Assembly (NCBI RefSeq): GCF_001420005.1
Contig: NZ_LJAK01000003.1
Span: 310,001-374,000 of the forward strand
Reading direction: 5' to 3'
Length of the DNA: 64,000 bases
Source of the DNA: Loktanella sp. 3ANDIMAR09
GTDB lineage: Bacteria > Pseudomonadota > Alphaproteobacteria > Rhodobacterales > Rhodobacteraceae
The position numbers were made by a program, and so were the translations under genes. This document shows, one piece after another, positions 43,331 to 52,628 of this stretch. How positions within the stretch are numbered: the stretch's first letter is position 1; each line of letters opens with the position of its first letter. The notes under the pieces are model-generated. The model searched no databases. It was not told the DNA's origin and worked only from the letters and a program-made list of their open reading frames with translations.

Positions 43331-44419
43331 ATGACCACTGCCATTTCTCCCCGCCGTTCGATCATGGACATCTCGCTGTACAAGGGCGGTGACAGCACCG
43401 TCGCGGGTCAGTCCAACATCGTGAAATTGTCGTCCAACGAGAATCCCTTTGGCCCGCCCGACGCGGCCAAGGACGCCGTCGCCCGCGCGGTGCACGAGCT
43501 GCACCGCTATCCTTCGACGGATCACGCGTCCCTGCGCCAGGCGATTGCAGAGGTGCACGGCCTGGATGCGGCGCGGATCATTTGCGGCGTAGGTTCCGAC
43601 GAGATCATCCATTTCCTGTGCCAGGCCTATATCGGTGATGGTGGCGAGGTGATCCATACCGAACACGGGTTCGCCATGTACCGGATCAGCACGCTGGCCA
43701 ATGGCGGCACCCCGGTCGAGGTCAAGGAGCGCGAGCGCGTCACGGATGTCGATGCCATCCTTGCGGCCTGCACTGACAGGACCCGCCTTGTGTTTATTGC
43801 CAATCCCAACAACCCCACCGGCACCATGATCGGTCAGGCCGAGATCACGCGTCTGGCCGAAGGTATCCCGCCACAGGCGATCCTGGTGCTGGACGGGGCC
43901 TATGCCGAATATGTCGAAGGATTCGATGCCGGTGCCGCCATGGTCGAGGCGCGCGACAACGTGGTCATGACCCGCACCTTTTCCAAGATTTACGGGCTGG
44001 GCGGGTTGCGCGTGGGCTGGGGCTATGCGCCGATGGCCATCATCGATGTGCTGAACCGGGTGCGTGGCCCGTTCAACCTGTCGTCGCCTGCGCTGGCTGC
44101 CGCAGAGGCCGCCGTGCGTGACGTGGATTTCGTGGCGCGCTGTCGTGCGGAAAACGCGCGCTGCCGCGACTGGATGGCCAATGCGCTGGCCGAACTGGGT
44201 ATCCCCTCGGACACCTCGACCGCGAATTTCGTGCTGGCGCGTTTCGCCTCCGAGGCAGAGGCCAATGCCTGCGACGATCACCTGCGGTCCGAAGGCATCC
44301 TGGTGCGACGAGTCGCGGGCTATAAGCTGCCCAATTGCCTGCGCATCACGGTCGGCGACGAATCCGCCTGCCGTCGCACCGTCCACGCAATCGCGCAATT
44401 CAAGGCGGGCAACGTGTGA
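43331..44419 (+). CDS. hisC: Histidinol-phosphate / aromatic aminotransferase
   Basis: A 362-residue PLP aminotransferase of the HisC family: [48 protein letters not shown] and the Schiff-base Lys in [22 protein letters not shown]. It overlaps the downstream tyrA gene by 4 nt, so in this place it may mainly transaminate prephenate or phenylpyruvates for tyrosine and phenylalanine; histidinol-phosphate use is also possible. Its start ATG 43331 fits the family. Confidence 0.93.
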   Translation: MTTAISPRRSIMDISLYKGGDSTVAGQSNIVKLSSNENPFGPPDAAKDAVARAVHELHRYPSTDHASLRQAIAEVHGLDAARIICGVGSDEIIHFLCQAYIGDGGEVIHTEHGFAMYRISTLANGGTPVEVKERERVTDVDAILAACTDRTRLVFIANPNNPTGTMIGQAEITRLAEGIPPQAILVLDGAYAEYVEGFDAGAAMVEARDNVVMTRTFSKIYGLGGLRVGWGYAPMAIIDVLNRVRGPFNLSSPALAAAEAAVRDVDFVARCRAENARCRDWMANALAELGIPSDTSTANFVLARFASEAEANACDDHLRSEGILVRRVAGYKLPNCLRITVGDESACRRTVHAIAQFKAGNV

Positions 44420-45333
44420 GCGTGATCTACGACAAGGTCGCGCTGATCGGGCTGGGGCTGATCGCATCGTCGATGGCGCTGGCCATCAAGCGTGCGGGCC
44501 TCGCACGCGAGATCACCGGCTACGCCCGGTCGCAGCAGACCCGCGACATCGCCCGCGACATCGACCTGTGCACCGTCTGCGATACGGCCGCTGATGCGGT
44601 GCGCGATGCGGATCTTGTCGTGCTCTGCGTGCCGGTGGGGGCGATGGCCGCGGTGATGGCTGACATCGCACCCGCACTGAAAACGGGCGCGACCCTGTCC
44701 GACGTGGGATCGGTCAAGAAGGCCGTGATTGATGCGGTCGGTCCGCATGTGCCCGCAGGCGTGCATTTCGTCCCGGCTCATCCGCTGGCCGGGACCGAAC
44801 ATTCCGGTCCGCGTGCGGGGTTTGCCGAACTTTATGACAACCGATGGTGCATCATCGTGCCTGCCGAAGGCAGCGACCCTGCCGCCGTTGCGCGTCTGGC
44901 CGACCTGTGGCGCGGCATGGGGGCGAACGTCGACGAAATGGACGCCGAACATCACGATCTGGTGCTGGCCGTGACCAGCCACACACCGCACCTGATCGCC
45001 TATACCATGGTCGGCGTGGCCGACGACCTGAGCCGGGTCACCGACAGCGAGGTCATCAAGTATTCCGCCGCAGGGTTTCGGGATTTCACCCGGATCGCCG
45101 CCTCTGACCCCACCATGTGGCGGGATGTGTTCCTGTCGAACAAGGAGGCGACGCTGGAGATCCTCGGGCGGTTCACCGAAGAGCTGTTCGCCTTGCAGCG
45201 CGCGATCCGCACCGAGGACGGCGACCATCTGCACGATTATTTCACCCGGACACGGGCAATCCGGCGCGGCATCATCGAGGCCGGGCAGGATACCGATGCG
45301 CCCAATTTTGGCCGTGCCGTCAAGCCGCGCTGA
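44416..45333 (+). CDS. tyrA: Prephenate/arogenate dehydrogenase
   Basis: NAD(P)-dependent oxidative decarboxylation of prephenate or arogenate toward tyrosine. 305 residues: [22 protein letters not shown] is the nucleotide-binding fold, [11 protein letters not shown] the next strand, and [17 protein letters not shown] carries the active-site His. [15 protein letters not shown] is the C-terminal-domain landmark. GTG start at 44416 coupled to hisC. Whether it prefers prephenate or arogenate is unknown. Its last 38 nt overlap the extensin-family gene in another frame. Confidence 0.94.
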   Translation: MSVIYDKVALIGLGLIASSMALAIKRAGLAREITGYARSQQTRDIARDIDLCTVCDTAADAVRDADLVVLCVPVGAMAAVMADIAPALKTGATLSDVGSVKKAVIDAVGPHVPAGVHFVPAHPLAGTEHSGPRAGFAELYDNRWCIIVPAEGSDPAAVARLADLWRGMGANVDEMDAEHHDLVLAVTSHTPHLIAYTMVGVADDLSRVTDSEVIKYSAAGFRDFTRIAASDPTMWRDVFLSNKEATLEILGRFTEELFALQRAIRTEDGDHLHDYFTRTRAIRRGIIEAGQDTDAPNFGRAVKPR

Positions 45334-46222
45334 TCTGGCGGGCCTGTTGGCGCTGTGTCTGGCGCTGGCAGGGCCTGCGGGCGCGCAGGGCGCCGGTGAT
45401 CCACCGCGGCCCGTCGCGCGTAGTCTGGCAGAGGTGCCGCTGCCGCGGCCCGTGCCGCGCCCGCAGATCACGGGCCTGGCCGAGGATGTGGCCCGCAGCG
45501 CACCATTGGTGCGCCCCGTGCTGCGCCCGCGCACGGAACCCAGCCTGGCAATCGGATACGAGACGACGCCGCTGCGCCGGGCTGAACGGGACCTGTTTGC
45601 CTTCAGCCCCTTTGCGCCGCGTGCGGTGGACCGTCCCGCCTCACGCCCCGCCAGCATCTTCACCGCCGCCGCCGAGCGACGCCAGGCACGGCTGCGCGGC
45701 CAGGTTTGCGGCGATCCGGCCATTCAGGGAGAGGCGATTGGCAATATCGCGGGACCCGGGGCCTGTGGCGTGACCGATGCCGTGCGCGTCCGGTCGGTTG
45801 CCGGGGTCACGCTGCAACCGGCCCCCACGATTGATTGCAAGACGGCCAGCGCGATGAAGGCCTGGGTCGCCCAGGGCATCAAGCCCGCGGTGGGCACGAC
45901 AGGTGGCGGCGTGACCCGCCTGCGCGTCATCGGGCATTATTCCTGCCGCAACCGCGTCGGGGGCAGCTCTGGCAGCAGCCGCTTGTCGGAACACAGCTAT
46001 GGCCGGGCCGTGGACGTGGCAGGGATCGGGCTGGCATCGGGGCGCGAGATCACGCTTTTGACCGATTGGAACAAGCCAGCCGAAGGCGCGATCCTGCGGG
46101 AAGTCTGGCGTAGTGCCTGCGGGCCCTTTGGCACGGTTCTGGGGCCTGATGCCAATGCGGCGCACCGTGACCATTTTCACGTCGACACCGCCCGATACCG
46201 GTCGGGTAGTTATTGCAGGTAA
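45296..46222 (+). CDS. Extensin-family exported protein
   Basis: A 308-residue exported protein with a C-terminal extensin-like/DUF domain. After a signal-like segment (LAGLLALCLALAGPAGAQG) there is a proline/arginine-rich stretch (residues about 40-110), then CGDPAIQGEAIGNIAGPGACGVTDAVRVRSV and LSEHSYGRAVDVAGI, HRDHFHVD, metal-binding-like His/Asp motifs resembling D-Ala-D-Ala-type peptidases. Cell-wall related function is likely. The start at ATG 45296 overlaps tyrA by 38 nt; a GTG nearby is possible. Confidence 0.82.
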   Translation: MRPILAVPSSRADLAGLLALCLALAGPAGAQGAGDPPRPVARSLAEVPLPRPVPRPQITGLAEDVARSAPLVRPVLRPRTEPSLAIGYETTPLRRAERDLFAFSPFAPRAVDRPASRPASIFTAAAERRQARLRGQVCGDPAIQGEAIGNIAGPGACGVTDAVRVRSVAGVTLQPAPTIDCKTASAMKAWVAQGIKPAVGTTGGGVTRLRVIGHYSCRNRVGGSSGSSRLSEHSYGRAVDVAGIGLASGREITLLTDWNKPAEGAILREVWRSACGPFGTVLGPDANAAHRDHFHVDTARYRSGSYCR

Positions 46223-46231
46223 GGCAATGGA

Positions 46232-46260
46232 GCGCCCGTTCCGGGCGCACTGCATATTTT
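46232..46260 (+). terminator. Possible terminator after the extensin-family gene
   Basis: GCGCCCG-TTC-CGGGCGC (7-bp stem), then ACTGCATATTTT. The T-run is displaced by 8 nt, so efficiency is uncertain. Confidence 0.5.
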
Positions 46261-46320
46261 GACGCAGGAACGCGGCACCGTGCACAAGGCCGGCCCATGT
46301 CCGCTGCCCTATAGGTCACC

Positions 46321-46378
46321 GGGGGCGCTGCCCCCGCGCGTGCCGCGCTCCCCCGGGAATATTTGAGACCAGAAGAAG
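46321..46378 (+). repeat. Extragenic hairpin plus subtype B repeat
   Basis: GGGGGC-GCT-GCCCCC (46321-46335), spacer, then CTCCCCCGGGAATATTTGAG followed by ACCAGAAGAAG (46349-46378). Same composition as 25201-25248. Confidence 0.8.
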
Positions 46379-46388
46379 CATGGGCCGC

Positions 46389-46417
46389 TTGCCGCCGTAG
46401 GGTCGGGGTTCTATAAG
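46389..46417 (+). promoter_or_regulatory. Predicted ileS promoter
   Basis: TTGCCG (46389-46394), 17-bp spacer, TATAAG (46412-46417). It implies a transcribed leader of about 105 nt ahead of the ileS ATG. Confidence 0.5.
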
Positions 46418-46457
46418 CGCCACCGATGACGGGATTTCGGATCATACGAATTAGCCT

Positions 46458-46488
46458 CCCGGCGCGCTGAACCTTCGGCGCTGCCGGG
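46458..46488 (+). promoter_or_regulatory. Leader hairpin upstream of ileS
   Basis: CCCGGC-GCGC paired with GCGC-T-GCCGGG through one bulged base, with a loop of about 10 nt. It lies 41 nt before the start codon in the predicted leader. A regulatory role is not shown. Confidence 0.4.
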
Positions 46489-46529
46489 TCACGCTATGTC
46501 TCCACCGAATGACCGAAAGGACGCCCATC

Positions 46530-49460
46530 ATGTGCGCCGACACGCCCCAGACCTCTGACTACAAAAGCACGCTGAACCTGCCCCGCACGGATTTTCCGAT
46601 GCGCGCGGGCCTGCCACAGCGCGAGCCCGACTGGCTTGCGCGCTGGGCGCGGATCGGCGTCTATGACCGCCTGCGCGAGAAGCAGGGCCGCACGCCCTTT
46701 ACCCTGCATGACGGTCCGCCTTATGCGAACGGCAATCTGCATATCGGTCACGCGCTGAACAAGACTCTCAAGGATATGGTTGTGCGCAGCCAGCAGATGA
46801 TGGGTCGCGATGCGCGTTATATCCCCGGCTGGGACTGCCATGGCCTGCCGATCGAATGGAAGATCGAGGAGCAGTATCGCCAGAAAGGCCGCGACAAGGA
46901 CGACGTCCCGATCAACGAATTCCGCAAGGAATGCCGTGATTTCGCCGCCGGCTGGATCGATATCCAGCGCGAAGAGTTCAAGCGGTTGGGCATCACCGGC
47001 AACTGGGCCGATCCGTACCTGACGATGGATTTCCACGCCGAGCGTGTGATCGCCGCTGAATTCCAGACCTTCTTGATGAACGGCACATTGTATCAAGGGT
47101 CAAAGCCCGTGATGTGGTCCCCCGTGGAAAAGACTGCGCTGGCCGAGGCCGAGGTCGAATATCAGGACAAGGAAAGCTTTACCGTCTGGGTGAAATTCCC
47201 CGTCCGCGACACGGACAACGACGCGTTGCGCGGTGCCTCTGTCGTGATCTGGACAACCACGCCCTGGACCATGCCGTCGAACAAGGCGGTCGTCTATTCC
47301 TCGGATATTTCTTACGGCGTCTACGAGGTCACGGACGCGCCAGAGGACAATTGGGTCACCAAGGGCGAGCGGTTCGTGCTGGCTGACAGACTGGCCGAGG
47401 GTGTTTTCGCCAAGGCGCGGATCACGGAATTCACCCGTGTGTCGGACGCTGGCGATTTGTCGGGCACATCGTTGTCACATCCCCTGGCCGGGGCCGAGGG
47501 TGGCGAGGGCGAATGGGACCAGCCACGTGATTTCCGCGCGGCCGATTTCGTCACCGACGACGAAGGCACAGGCTTTGTGCACTGCGCCCCATCCCACGGG
47601 ATGGAGGAATTCGAGCTATACCGTGATCTGGGGATGCTGGAACAGGTCATCACCTACAACGTGACCGAGGATGGCACCTATCGCGCTGATCTGCCGTTCT
47701 TTGGTGGCAAGGCGATCCTGCGCACCAAGGCCAACAAGAAGAACAAGGCGAACCCCTGGGAAGGCGATGCCAATACCGCCGTCATGGCCAAGCTGGCAGA
47801 GGTTGGCGGTCTGTTCGCGCGCGGTGTGATCAAGCACAGCTATCCGCATTCCTGGCGGTCCAAGGCGCCGATCATCTACCGCAACACGCCACAGTGGTTC
47901 GCTGCCATCGACCGCGCGGTGGGCGACGGTCAGGACGACATGGGGACCACGATCCGCGAGCGCGCGCTGCGTTCCATCGATGAGTTGGTGACATGGACCC
48001 CGCAGCGCGGACGTAACCGCCTGCATGCCATGGTCACGCAGCGTCCCGACTGGGTGCTGTCACGCCAGCGTGCCTGGGGCGTGCCGCTGACCTGTTTCGT
48101 CAAACGTGGTGCGTTGCCCACGGACCCTGATTTCCTGCTGCGCAACGATGCAGTCAACGCCCGCATCCTGGATGCGTTCGAGGCCGAGGGCGCCGATGCC
48201 TGGTACGCCGACGGTGCCAAGGCGCGGTTCCTGGGGGATGACGCAAACCCTGACGACTACGATCAGGTGTTCGATGTGCTGGATGTCTGGTTCGATTCCG
48301 GGTCGACCCATGCATTCGTGCTGCGCGACCGGGCGGATGGTTCCGAGGACGGGATGGCTGACCTCTACCTCGAAGGCACGGACCAGCACCGTGGCTGGTT
48401 CCAGTCGTCCCTGCTGCAAAGCTGCGGCACCAAAGGGCATGCGCCCTATCGCGGTGTGCTGACCCACGGTTTCACGCTGGACGAAAAGGGCATGAAGATG
48501 TCCAAATCGGTGGGCAATACCGTGGCCCCAGAACAGATCATCCAGCAATACGGCGCGGATATCCTGCGCCTGTGGGTGGCGTCCTCTGATTATACCAACG
48601 ACCTGCGGATCGGTGACCAGATCCTCAAGGGGGTCGCCGACAGCTATCGTCGTCTGCGCAACACGCTGCGGTTCATGCTGGGATCGCTCGCCGATGTAAC
48701 GGCGGCGGATCATGTGGATGCGGCCGACATGCCGGAACTGGAACGGTTGATCCTGCACAAGCTCGCCGTGCTGGACCAGAACGTGCGGGCAGGCTACGCC
48801 GCCTATGATTTCCAGGGCGTGCTGCGCGCGATCTTCGACTTCACGACTCTGGATTTGTCGGCGTTCTACTTCGACGTGCGCAAGGATGCGCTCTATTGCG
48901 ACGGCGACACGCTGGAACGGCGTGCGGCCCGCACCGTGCTGGGGCTGCTGCATGCGCGGCTGACGACATGGCTGGCCCCGATCCTGTGCTTTACCATGGA
49001 AGAAGTCTGGCTGGAGGCGCATCCGGGCGACGACAGCTCTGTGCACCTGCAGGATTTCCCGCACACGCCGCAGGCGTGGCGTGACGATGCGCTGGCCGCG
49101 CGTTTCGACCAGATCCGCGCCGTGCGCCGTGTGGTGACGGGGGCGCTGGAACAGAAACGGATCGACAAGGAAATTGGATCGTCACTCGAGGCTGCGCCGA
49201 TTGTTTATCTGTCGCCTGAATATGCAGCCGTCATCCACGATGCGCAGGCCTTTGCGACGCTTTGCATCACGTCGCATGTGCAGCTGACAACCGATCCGGC
49301 ACCCGATGACGCATTCCGCTCCGAGGATGTGGCAGGCGTTGCCGTGCGGGTCCTGCGCGCAGAAGGATCGAAATGCCAGCGGTGCTGGAAGATCGAACCG
49401 GATGTTGGCCAGCACAGCCATGCGGATGTCTGTGGCCGCTGCGAAGACGCGCTGTCCTGA
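46530..49460 (+). CDS. ileS: Isoleucyl-tRNA synthetase
   Basis: Charges tRNA-Ile. A 976-residue class I synthetase: HIGH motif in PPYANGNLHIGHALNKTLKDM, the editing domain in the middle (VIWTTTPWTMPSNKAV), KMSKS in KGMKMSKSVGN, and a C-terminal zinc region CQRCWKI...CGRC typical of bacterial IleS1 enzymes. I start at ATG 46530 because AAAGGA is 8 nt upstream; a GTG or ATG 21 nt earlier is in frame. The stop is followed by a repeat cluster. Confidence 0.97.
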   Translation: MCADTPQTSDYKSTLNLPRTDFPMRAGLPQREPDWLARWARIGVYDRLREKQGRTPFTLHDGPPYANGNLHIGHALNKTLKDMVVRSQQMMGRDARYIPGWDCHGLPIEWKIEEQYRQKGRDKDDVPINEFRKECRDFAAGWIDIQREEFKRLGITGNWADPYLTMDFHAERVIAAEFQTFLMNGTLYQGSKPVMWSPVEKTALAEAEVEYQDKESFTVWVKFPVRDTDNDALRGASVVIWTTTPWTMPSNKAVVYSSDISYGVYEVTDAPEDNWVTKGERFVLADRLAEGVFAKARITEFTRVSDAGDLSGTSLSHPLAGAEGGEGEWDQPRDFRAADFVTDDEGTGFVHCAPSHGMEEFELYRDLGMLEQVITYNVTEDGTYRADLPFFGGKAILRTKANKKNKANPWEGDANTAVMAKLAEVGGLFARGVIKHSYPHSWRSKAPIIYRNTPQWFAAIDRAVGDGQDDMGTTIRERALRSIDELVTWTPQRGRNRLHAMVTQRPDWVLSRQRAWGVPLTCFVKRGALPTDPDFLLRNDAVNARILDAFEAEGADAWYADGAKARFLGDDANPDDYDQVFDVLDVWFDSGSTHAFVLRDRADGSEDGMADLYLEGTDQHRGWFQSSLLQSCGTKGHAPYRGVLTHGFTLDEKGMKMSKSVGNTVAPEQIIQQYGADILRLWVASSDYTNDLRIGDQILKGVADSYRRLRNTLRFMLGSLADVTAADHVDAADMPELERLILHKLAVLDQNVRAGYAAYDFQGVLRAIFDFTTLDLSAFYFDVRKDALYCDGDTLERRAARTVLGLLHARLTTWLAPILCFTMEEVWLEAHPGDDSSVHLQDFPHTPQAWRDDALAARFDQIRAVRRVVTGALEQKRIDKEIGSSLEAAPIVYLSPEYAAVIHDAQAFATLCITSHVQLTTDPAPDDAFRSEDVAGVAVRVLRAEGSKCQRCWKIEPDVGQHSHADVCGRCEDALS

Positions 49461-49462
49461 CC

Positions 49463-49511
49463 CTTCTTCTGGTCAAAAATATCCCTGGGGGTCCGGGGGC
49501 AAAGCCCCCGG
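49463..49511 (-). repeat. Extragenic subtype B repeat (inverted) plus hairpin
   Basis: CTTCTTCTGGTCAAAAATAT then CCCTGGGGG (49463-49491), the reverse complement of the subtype B block, next to the hairpin CCGGGGGC-AAA-GCCCCCGG (49493-49511). It begins 2 nt after the ileS stop and may help end the transcript. Confidence 0.8.
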
Positions 49512-49513
49512 CG

Positions 49514-49538
49514 GATCGGCTGGCGCAGCCAGTCGATC
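49514..49538. repeat. Hairpin GATCGGCTGGC-GCA-GCCAGTCGATC
   Basis: An 11-bp stem with one G-T pair and a 3-nt loop, right after the GGGGGC hairpin. Probably another part of the same extragenic element. Confidence 0.6.
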
Positions 49539-49601
49539 CACACCGGGTGTTGTTTTGCGCCAGGCACGATAACATGGTCCCTGTTCATCAAGGGGACAGC
49601 C

Positions 49602-50054
49602 ATGCCGGACCACATTCACCCTGACACCATCGCGCGCATGACCGCCGCATTCGCCAGACAAGGTATCATGCAGACTCTCGGCGTCACGATCGCCGAGGTG
49701 ACGGCCGGACGGGTGACGCTGACCCTGCCGTTCCGGACCGATCTGACCCAGCATCACGGATTTCTGCATGCGGGGGTCGTTACGACGGTCATGGACAGTG
49801 CCGCGGGCTTTGCTGCCTTTACCCTGATGGACGATGCGGCAGAGGTGCTGACAGCGGAATTCAAGGCGAGTTTTCTCAACCCTGCACGCGGGGACCACTT
49901 CCGCATGGTTGGCGAGGTCGTGAAATCGGGACGCACGCTCAGCTTTGCCGAGGCGCGCGCCTATGCGGTGACAGGCGATGGCGAAGTGCTGATAGCCACC
50001 CTGACGGCGACCATGATGGCGGTGCGCAACCCGGCACTGCGACAGGGCGCGTGA
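49602..50054 (+). CDS. PaaI-family hotdog thioesterase
   Basis: A 150-residue single hotdog-fold acyl-CoA thioesterase. QTLGVTIAEVTAGRVTLTLPFRTDLTQHHGFLHAGVVTTVMDSAAGFAAFTLM shows the HGG-like loop (LHAGV) and Asp/Ser typical of PaaI enzymes, and the substrate end VLTAEFKASFLNPARGDHF is standard. Substrate unknown. AAGGGG stands 7 nt before ATG. Coupled to ogt by a GTGA overlap, though no joint function is obvious. Confidence 0.9.
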   Translation: MPDHIHPDTIARMTAAFARQGIMQTLGVTIAEVTAGRVTLTLPFRTDLTQHHGFLHAGVVTTVMDSAAGFAAFTLMDDAAEVLTAEFKASFLNPARGDHFRMVGEVVKSGRTLSFAEARAYAVTGDGEVLIATLTATMMAVRNPALRQGA

Positions 50055-50503
50055 CTGCCGTTTTGTATCACGGTCCCTTGGGGCCGATTGGTGCCTGTGC
50101 TGCCGATGCGGGGATCACCCATCTTGTCTGGGGTGCTGGTACGCTGGCGTCCGGTCCGTTGGCCGATCAGTTGCGTGCGGAATTGGCGGCCTATTTCGCG
50201 GGGCATTTGCAGTGTTTCAGCGTCCCGCTTTCACCCGGGGGAACGGTGTTTCAGCAGGCTTTCCGGGCCGCCTTGCTGGCTATTCCGTCTGGACAGACCC
50301 GCACCTACGGAGAACTGGCGCGTGACCTTGGTGTCAGTGCGCAGGCGGTGGGGCAGGCGTGCGGTGCGAACCCGGTGCCGATCCTCATTCCCTGTCACCG
50401 TGTGTTGGGGGCTGGCGGATTGGGCGGATTTTCAGGTCCACGCGGGATCGAGGACAAGGTCGCGCTGTTGCGGCACGAGGGGGCGGCGGGACTGCTGATC
50501 TGA
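50051..50503 (+). CDS. ogt: Methylated-DNA--protein-cysteine methyltransferase
   Basis: Suicide repair of O6-methylguanine and O4-methylthymine in DNA. 150 residues: a short N-terminal domain and a C-terminal domain with TFQQ-like VFQQAFRAALLAIPSGQTRTYGELARDLG (helix-turn-helix) and the acceptor Cys in ILIPCHRVLGAGGLGGFSG. Length and motif PCHRV fit Ogt rather than Ada. Start GTG 50051. The gene ends 12 bp before the convergent pcs. Confidence 0.95.
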   Translation: MTAVLYHGPLGPIGACAADAGITHLVWGAGTLASGPLADQLRAELAAYFAGHLQCFSVPLSPGGTVFQQAFRAALLAIPSGQTRTYGELARDLGVSAQAVGQACGANPVPILIPCHRVLGAGGLGGFSGPRGIEDKVALLRHEGAAGLLI

Positions 50504-50514
50504 ACGCTGGCGCG

Positions 50515-51210
50515 TCAGCCTTCGGGGCCGTAGATGATCTGCTGCACGGCCCCGGCCAGCGTCAGGTAGACGCTGGTGATCACGAGGCCCACGTCGACGA
50601 AAAACGGATCGTCGAATGCGACCCAGGCGGCCCAACCGGCGAATATGACCCAGGCCAGCGACATGGGCAGCGTGATGTTGCGCCAGCGCATGGTCCGGGT
50701 GGGATGCACGAATTTCACCGGCACGAACATCGTGACGGCCAGCAGGAACACGATTCCAAGGCAGACCCACCAAGGCGGCGTCAGCGCGAACAGCACCAGC
50801 ACCAGCATGTTCCAGCATCCCGGAAACCCGCGAAAACTGTAGTCCGTTGTTTTCATGCGCGTATCCGAAAAATACAGCGCCGAGGTATAGGTGATGACGA
50901 TGATCGCCACCCAGCCCGACCAACCGTCCATCAGGCCCGATCCGTACAACGCATAGGCCGGTATAAAGACATAGGTCAGATAGTCGATGATCAGGTCCAG
51001 CAACACGCCGTCGAACTGCGGTGCATGGGTGTGTACGTCGTAGCGCCGCGCCAGTGGGCCGTCGATCCCGTCCACGCCAAAGGCCACCACCAGCCAGACG
51101 AACATCATCGACCATTCCTGCTGCACGGCCTCGAGCATCGCCAGCATGGCCAGAACGGCCCCTGTCGCGGTCAAGAGATGGACGCTCAGCGCTTTGTTGG
51201 CAGCAGACAT
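50515..51210 (-). CDS. pcs: Phosphatidylcholine synthase
   Basis: Condenses choline with CDP-diacylglycerol to phosphatidylcholine in the inner membrane. A 231-residue CDP-alcohol phosphatidyltransferase with the family motif DGIDGPLARRYDVHTHAPQFDGVLLDLIIDYLTYVF (spacing DG..AR.........DG...D...D) and about seven hydrophobic segments. The longer spacing is characteristic of bacterial Pcs. It implies that choline is available to the cell. Its neighbour across a 158-bp gap is a divergent methyltransferase. Confidence 0.95.
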   Translation of the reverse strand: MSAANKALSVHLLTATGAVLAMLAMLEAVQQEWSMMFVWLVVAFGVDGIDGPLARRYDVHTHAPQFDGVLLDLIIDYLTYVFIPAYALYGSGLMDGWSGWVAIIVITYTSALYFSDTRMKTTDYSFRGFPGCWNMLVLVLFALTPPWWVCLGIVFLLAVTMFVPVKFVHPTRTMRWRNITLPMSLAWVIFAGWAAWVAFDDPFFVDVGLVITSVYLTLAGAVQQIIYGPEG

Positions 51211-51368
51211 GGATGGCCTTTCGTATCGGTTTGATCCTCAGCATGTCGCGTTGCGACACGGAACACCAGTACACAAGCGGTGATTGACGCGGGGTGCATA
51301 AAATGAGTGACGGCCTGCCAGCAGAGGCGTAGTGAGGGGGGGCCTGAACCAAATGACGGAATCATTCC

Positions 51369-51983
51369 ATGTCCGCTGTTATCAAACCTGCCGACCAACG
51401 CAAACGCATCTGGCTGCTGCGCGGTCTGGGATTGCTTCTTGTGCCGCTGGTGCTGTTTACGACCTCGGCCTGGGGCGACGAAAGCATTATGGCCGAAGTG
51501 CTGGAACCGCTTGGCGCGCTGGTGGTCATCGCGGGCGTGTTGGGCCGGTTCTGGGCCATGCTCTATATCGGCGGGCGCAAAAACGGGATGGTGATGCAGG
51601 ACGGCCCCTATTCGATGTGCCGCCACCCGCTGTATCTGTTTTCGACCATCGCCGCGACCGGTCTGGGCATCATGCTGGGGTCCATCGTGCTGGCCGTCAT
51701 GATCGGTGGGTTGACCTACGTTGTGTTGATGCAGACCGCCCAAAAGGAAGAAGAGTTCCTGCGTGCGGCATTCCCGGACACCTATGCCGCCTATGCTGAA
51801 CGTGTGCCGCTGATCGTGCCTGATCTGTCGTTGTTTTCCACACCCGAAGAGGTGACGTTTTTCGTGTCCAACATGCGCACCAACATGGCGGATGCGCTGG
51901 TTTTCCTCGCCTTCATACCCCTGGCCGAAGCCATTGGCGGATTCCACGAGATTTTGGGCTGGTCCGCGCTGGCGATCTACTGA
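51369..51983 (+). CDS. Isoprenylcysteine carboxyl methyltransferase/phospholipid-methyltransferase-like protein
   Basis: A 204-residue membrane protein of the ICMT/PEMT superfamily. Several hydrophobic segments are followed by GPYSMCRHPLYLFSTIAATGLGIML, the SAM-binding RHP loop, and by QKEEEFLRAAFPDTYAAYAERVP, the EE..Y pair of the family. Substrate unknown. It is divergent from the phosphatidylcholine synthase, so a lipid-related target is possible; prenylated proteins are unlikely in bacteria. Confidence 0.85.
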   Translation: MSAVIKPADQRKRIWLLRGLGLLLVPLVLFTTSAWGDESIMAEVLEPLGALVVIAGVLGRFWAMLYIGGRKNGMVMQDGPYSMCRHPLYLFSTIAATGLGIMLGSIVLAVMIGGLTYVVLMQTAQKEEEFLRAAFPDTYAAYAERVPLIVPDLSLFSTPEEVTFFVSNMRTNMADALVFLAFIPLAEAIGGFHEILGWSALAIY

Positions 51984-52081
51984 AGGATTTCGGGCCGGGC
52001 TGGTTCACCTCGTTTGCATGGACCACACGCGATAGCGTTGCTATTCCAGCAGTGTGGAACCTCTTTGACGATGGTGGGCCT

Positions 52082-52621
52082 GTGGAATTTCATTTGGGAC
52101 ATCCGGGGCGTGCGCAGGAGATCCGTGATCTGTTTGCCGCGACGTTTGCTGCATCAGAAGGTGCAGACGAAGGCGCGTTGATCGGGGCATTCGTTGCCCG
52201 GATGATGCGTGAAACAGCTGACGCGGACCTCTTTGTCTGGTCTGCCTGTGATGACGGGGAGCTGCTGGGTTGCATCTTTTTGTCCCGGTTGACCTACCCG
52301 CAGGACGACCGGACGGCATTCATCCTGTCCCCTGTTGCGGTGAGAACCGACCTGCAAGGGCGGAGTATCGGGCAAAAGCTGATTGCCCACGGTCTGGACG
52401 ATCTGCGCCGGAGGGGCGTCGATTTTATGATGACTTACGGTGACCCGAATTACTATGTCAAAACGGGTTTTACGCCGATCACCGAAGATTTTGCAAAAGC
52501 ACCGCTGCCGCTGAGTTTTCCTGAAGGATGGTTGGGGCAGTCGCTGACGGTTGCGGATCAAAAACCCCTTGTGGGTCCGTCCAGCTGCGTGGCGGCGCTG
52601 AATAACCCGGACCTATGGTAG
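52082..52621 (+). CDS. GNAT-family N-acetyltransferase
   Basis: A 179-residue acetyltransferase. FILSPVAVRTDLQGRSIGQKLIAHGLDDLRRRGVDFMMTYGDPNYYVKTGFTPI holds motif A (Q/RxxGxG/A as QGRSIGQ) and the YYxKxGF signature of the YhbS-like subgroup. Substrate unknown. I chose GTG 52082 (VEFHLGHPGRAQEIRDLF) as start; a GTG at 52052 would add ten residues. Stops 7 bp from the convergent xerC. Confidence 0.85.
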   Translation: MEFHLGHPGRAQEIRDLFAATFAASEGADEGALIGAFVARMMRETADADLFVWSACDDGELLGCIFLSRLTYPQDDRTAFILSPVAVRTDLQGRSIGQKLIAHGLDDLRRRGVDFMMTYGDPNYYVKTGFTPITEDFAKAPLPLSFPEGWLGQSLTVADQKPLVGPSSCVAALNNPDLW

Positions 52622-52628
52622 CGCCGCA

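Larger units (their letters stand above)
46223..46529. other. Intergenic region before ileS
   Basis: 307 bp without a gene. It contains, in order, a GCGCCCG-TTC-CGGGCGC hairpin at 46232-46248 followed by TTTT (46257-46260), a GGGGGC-GCT-GCCCCC hairpin with a subtype B repeat (46321-46378), the predicted ileS promoter (46389-46417) and a leader hairpin (46458-46488). Confidence 0.6.

Noticed and set aside
46458-46488. T-box-type regulation of ileS
   Set aside because: Only a simple hairpin is present; there is no specifier loop or T-box sequence, and T-boxes are not expected in alphaproteobacteria.
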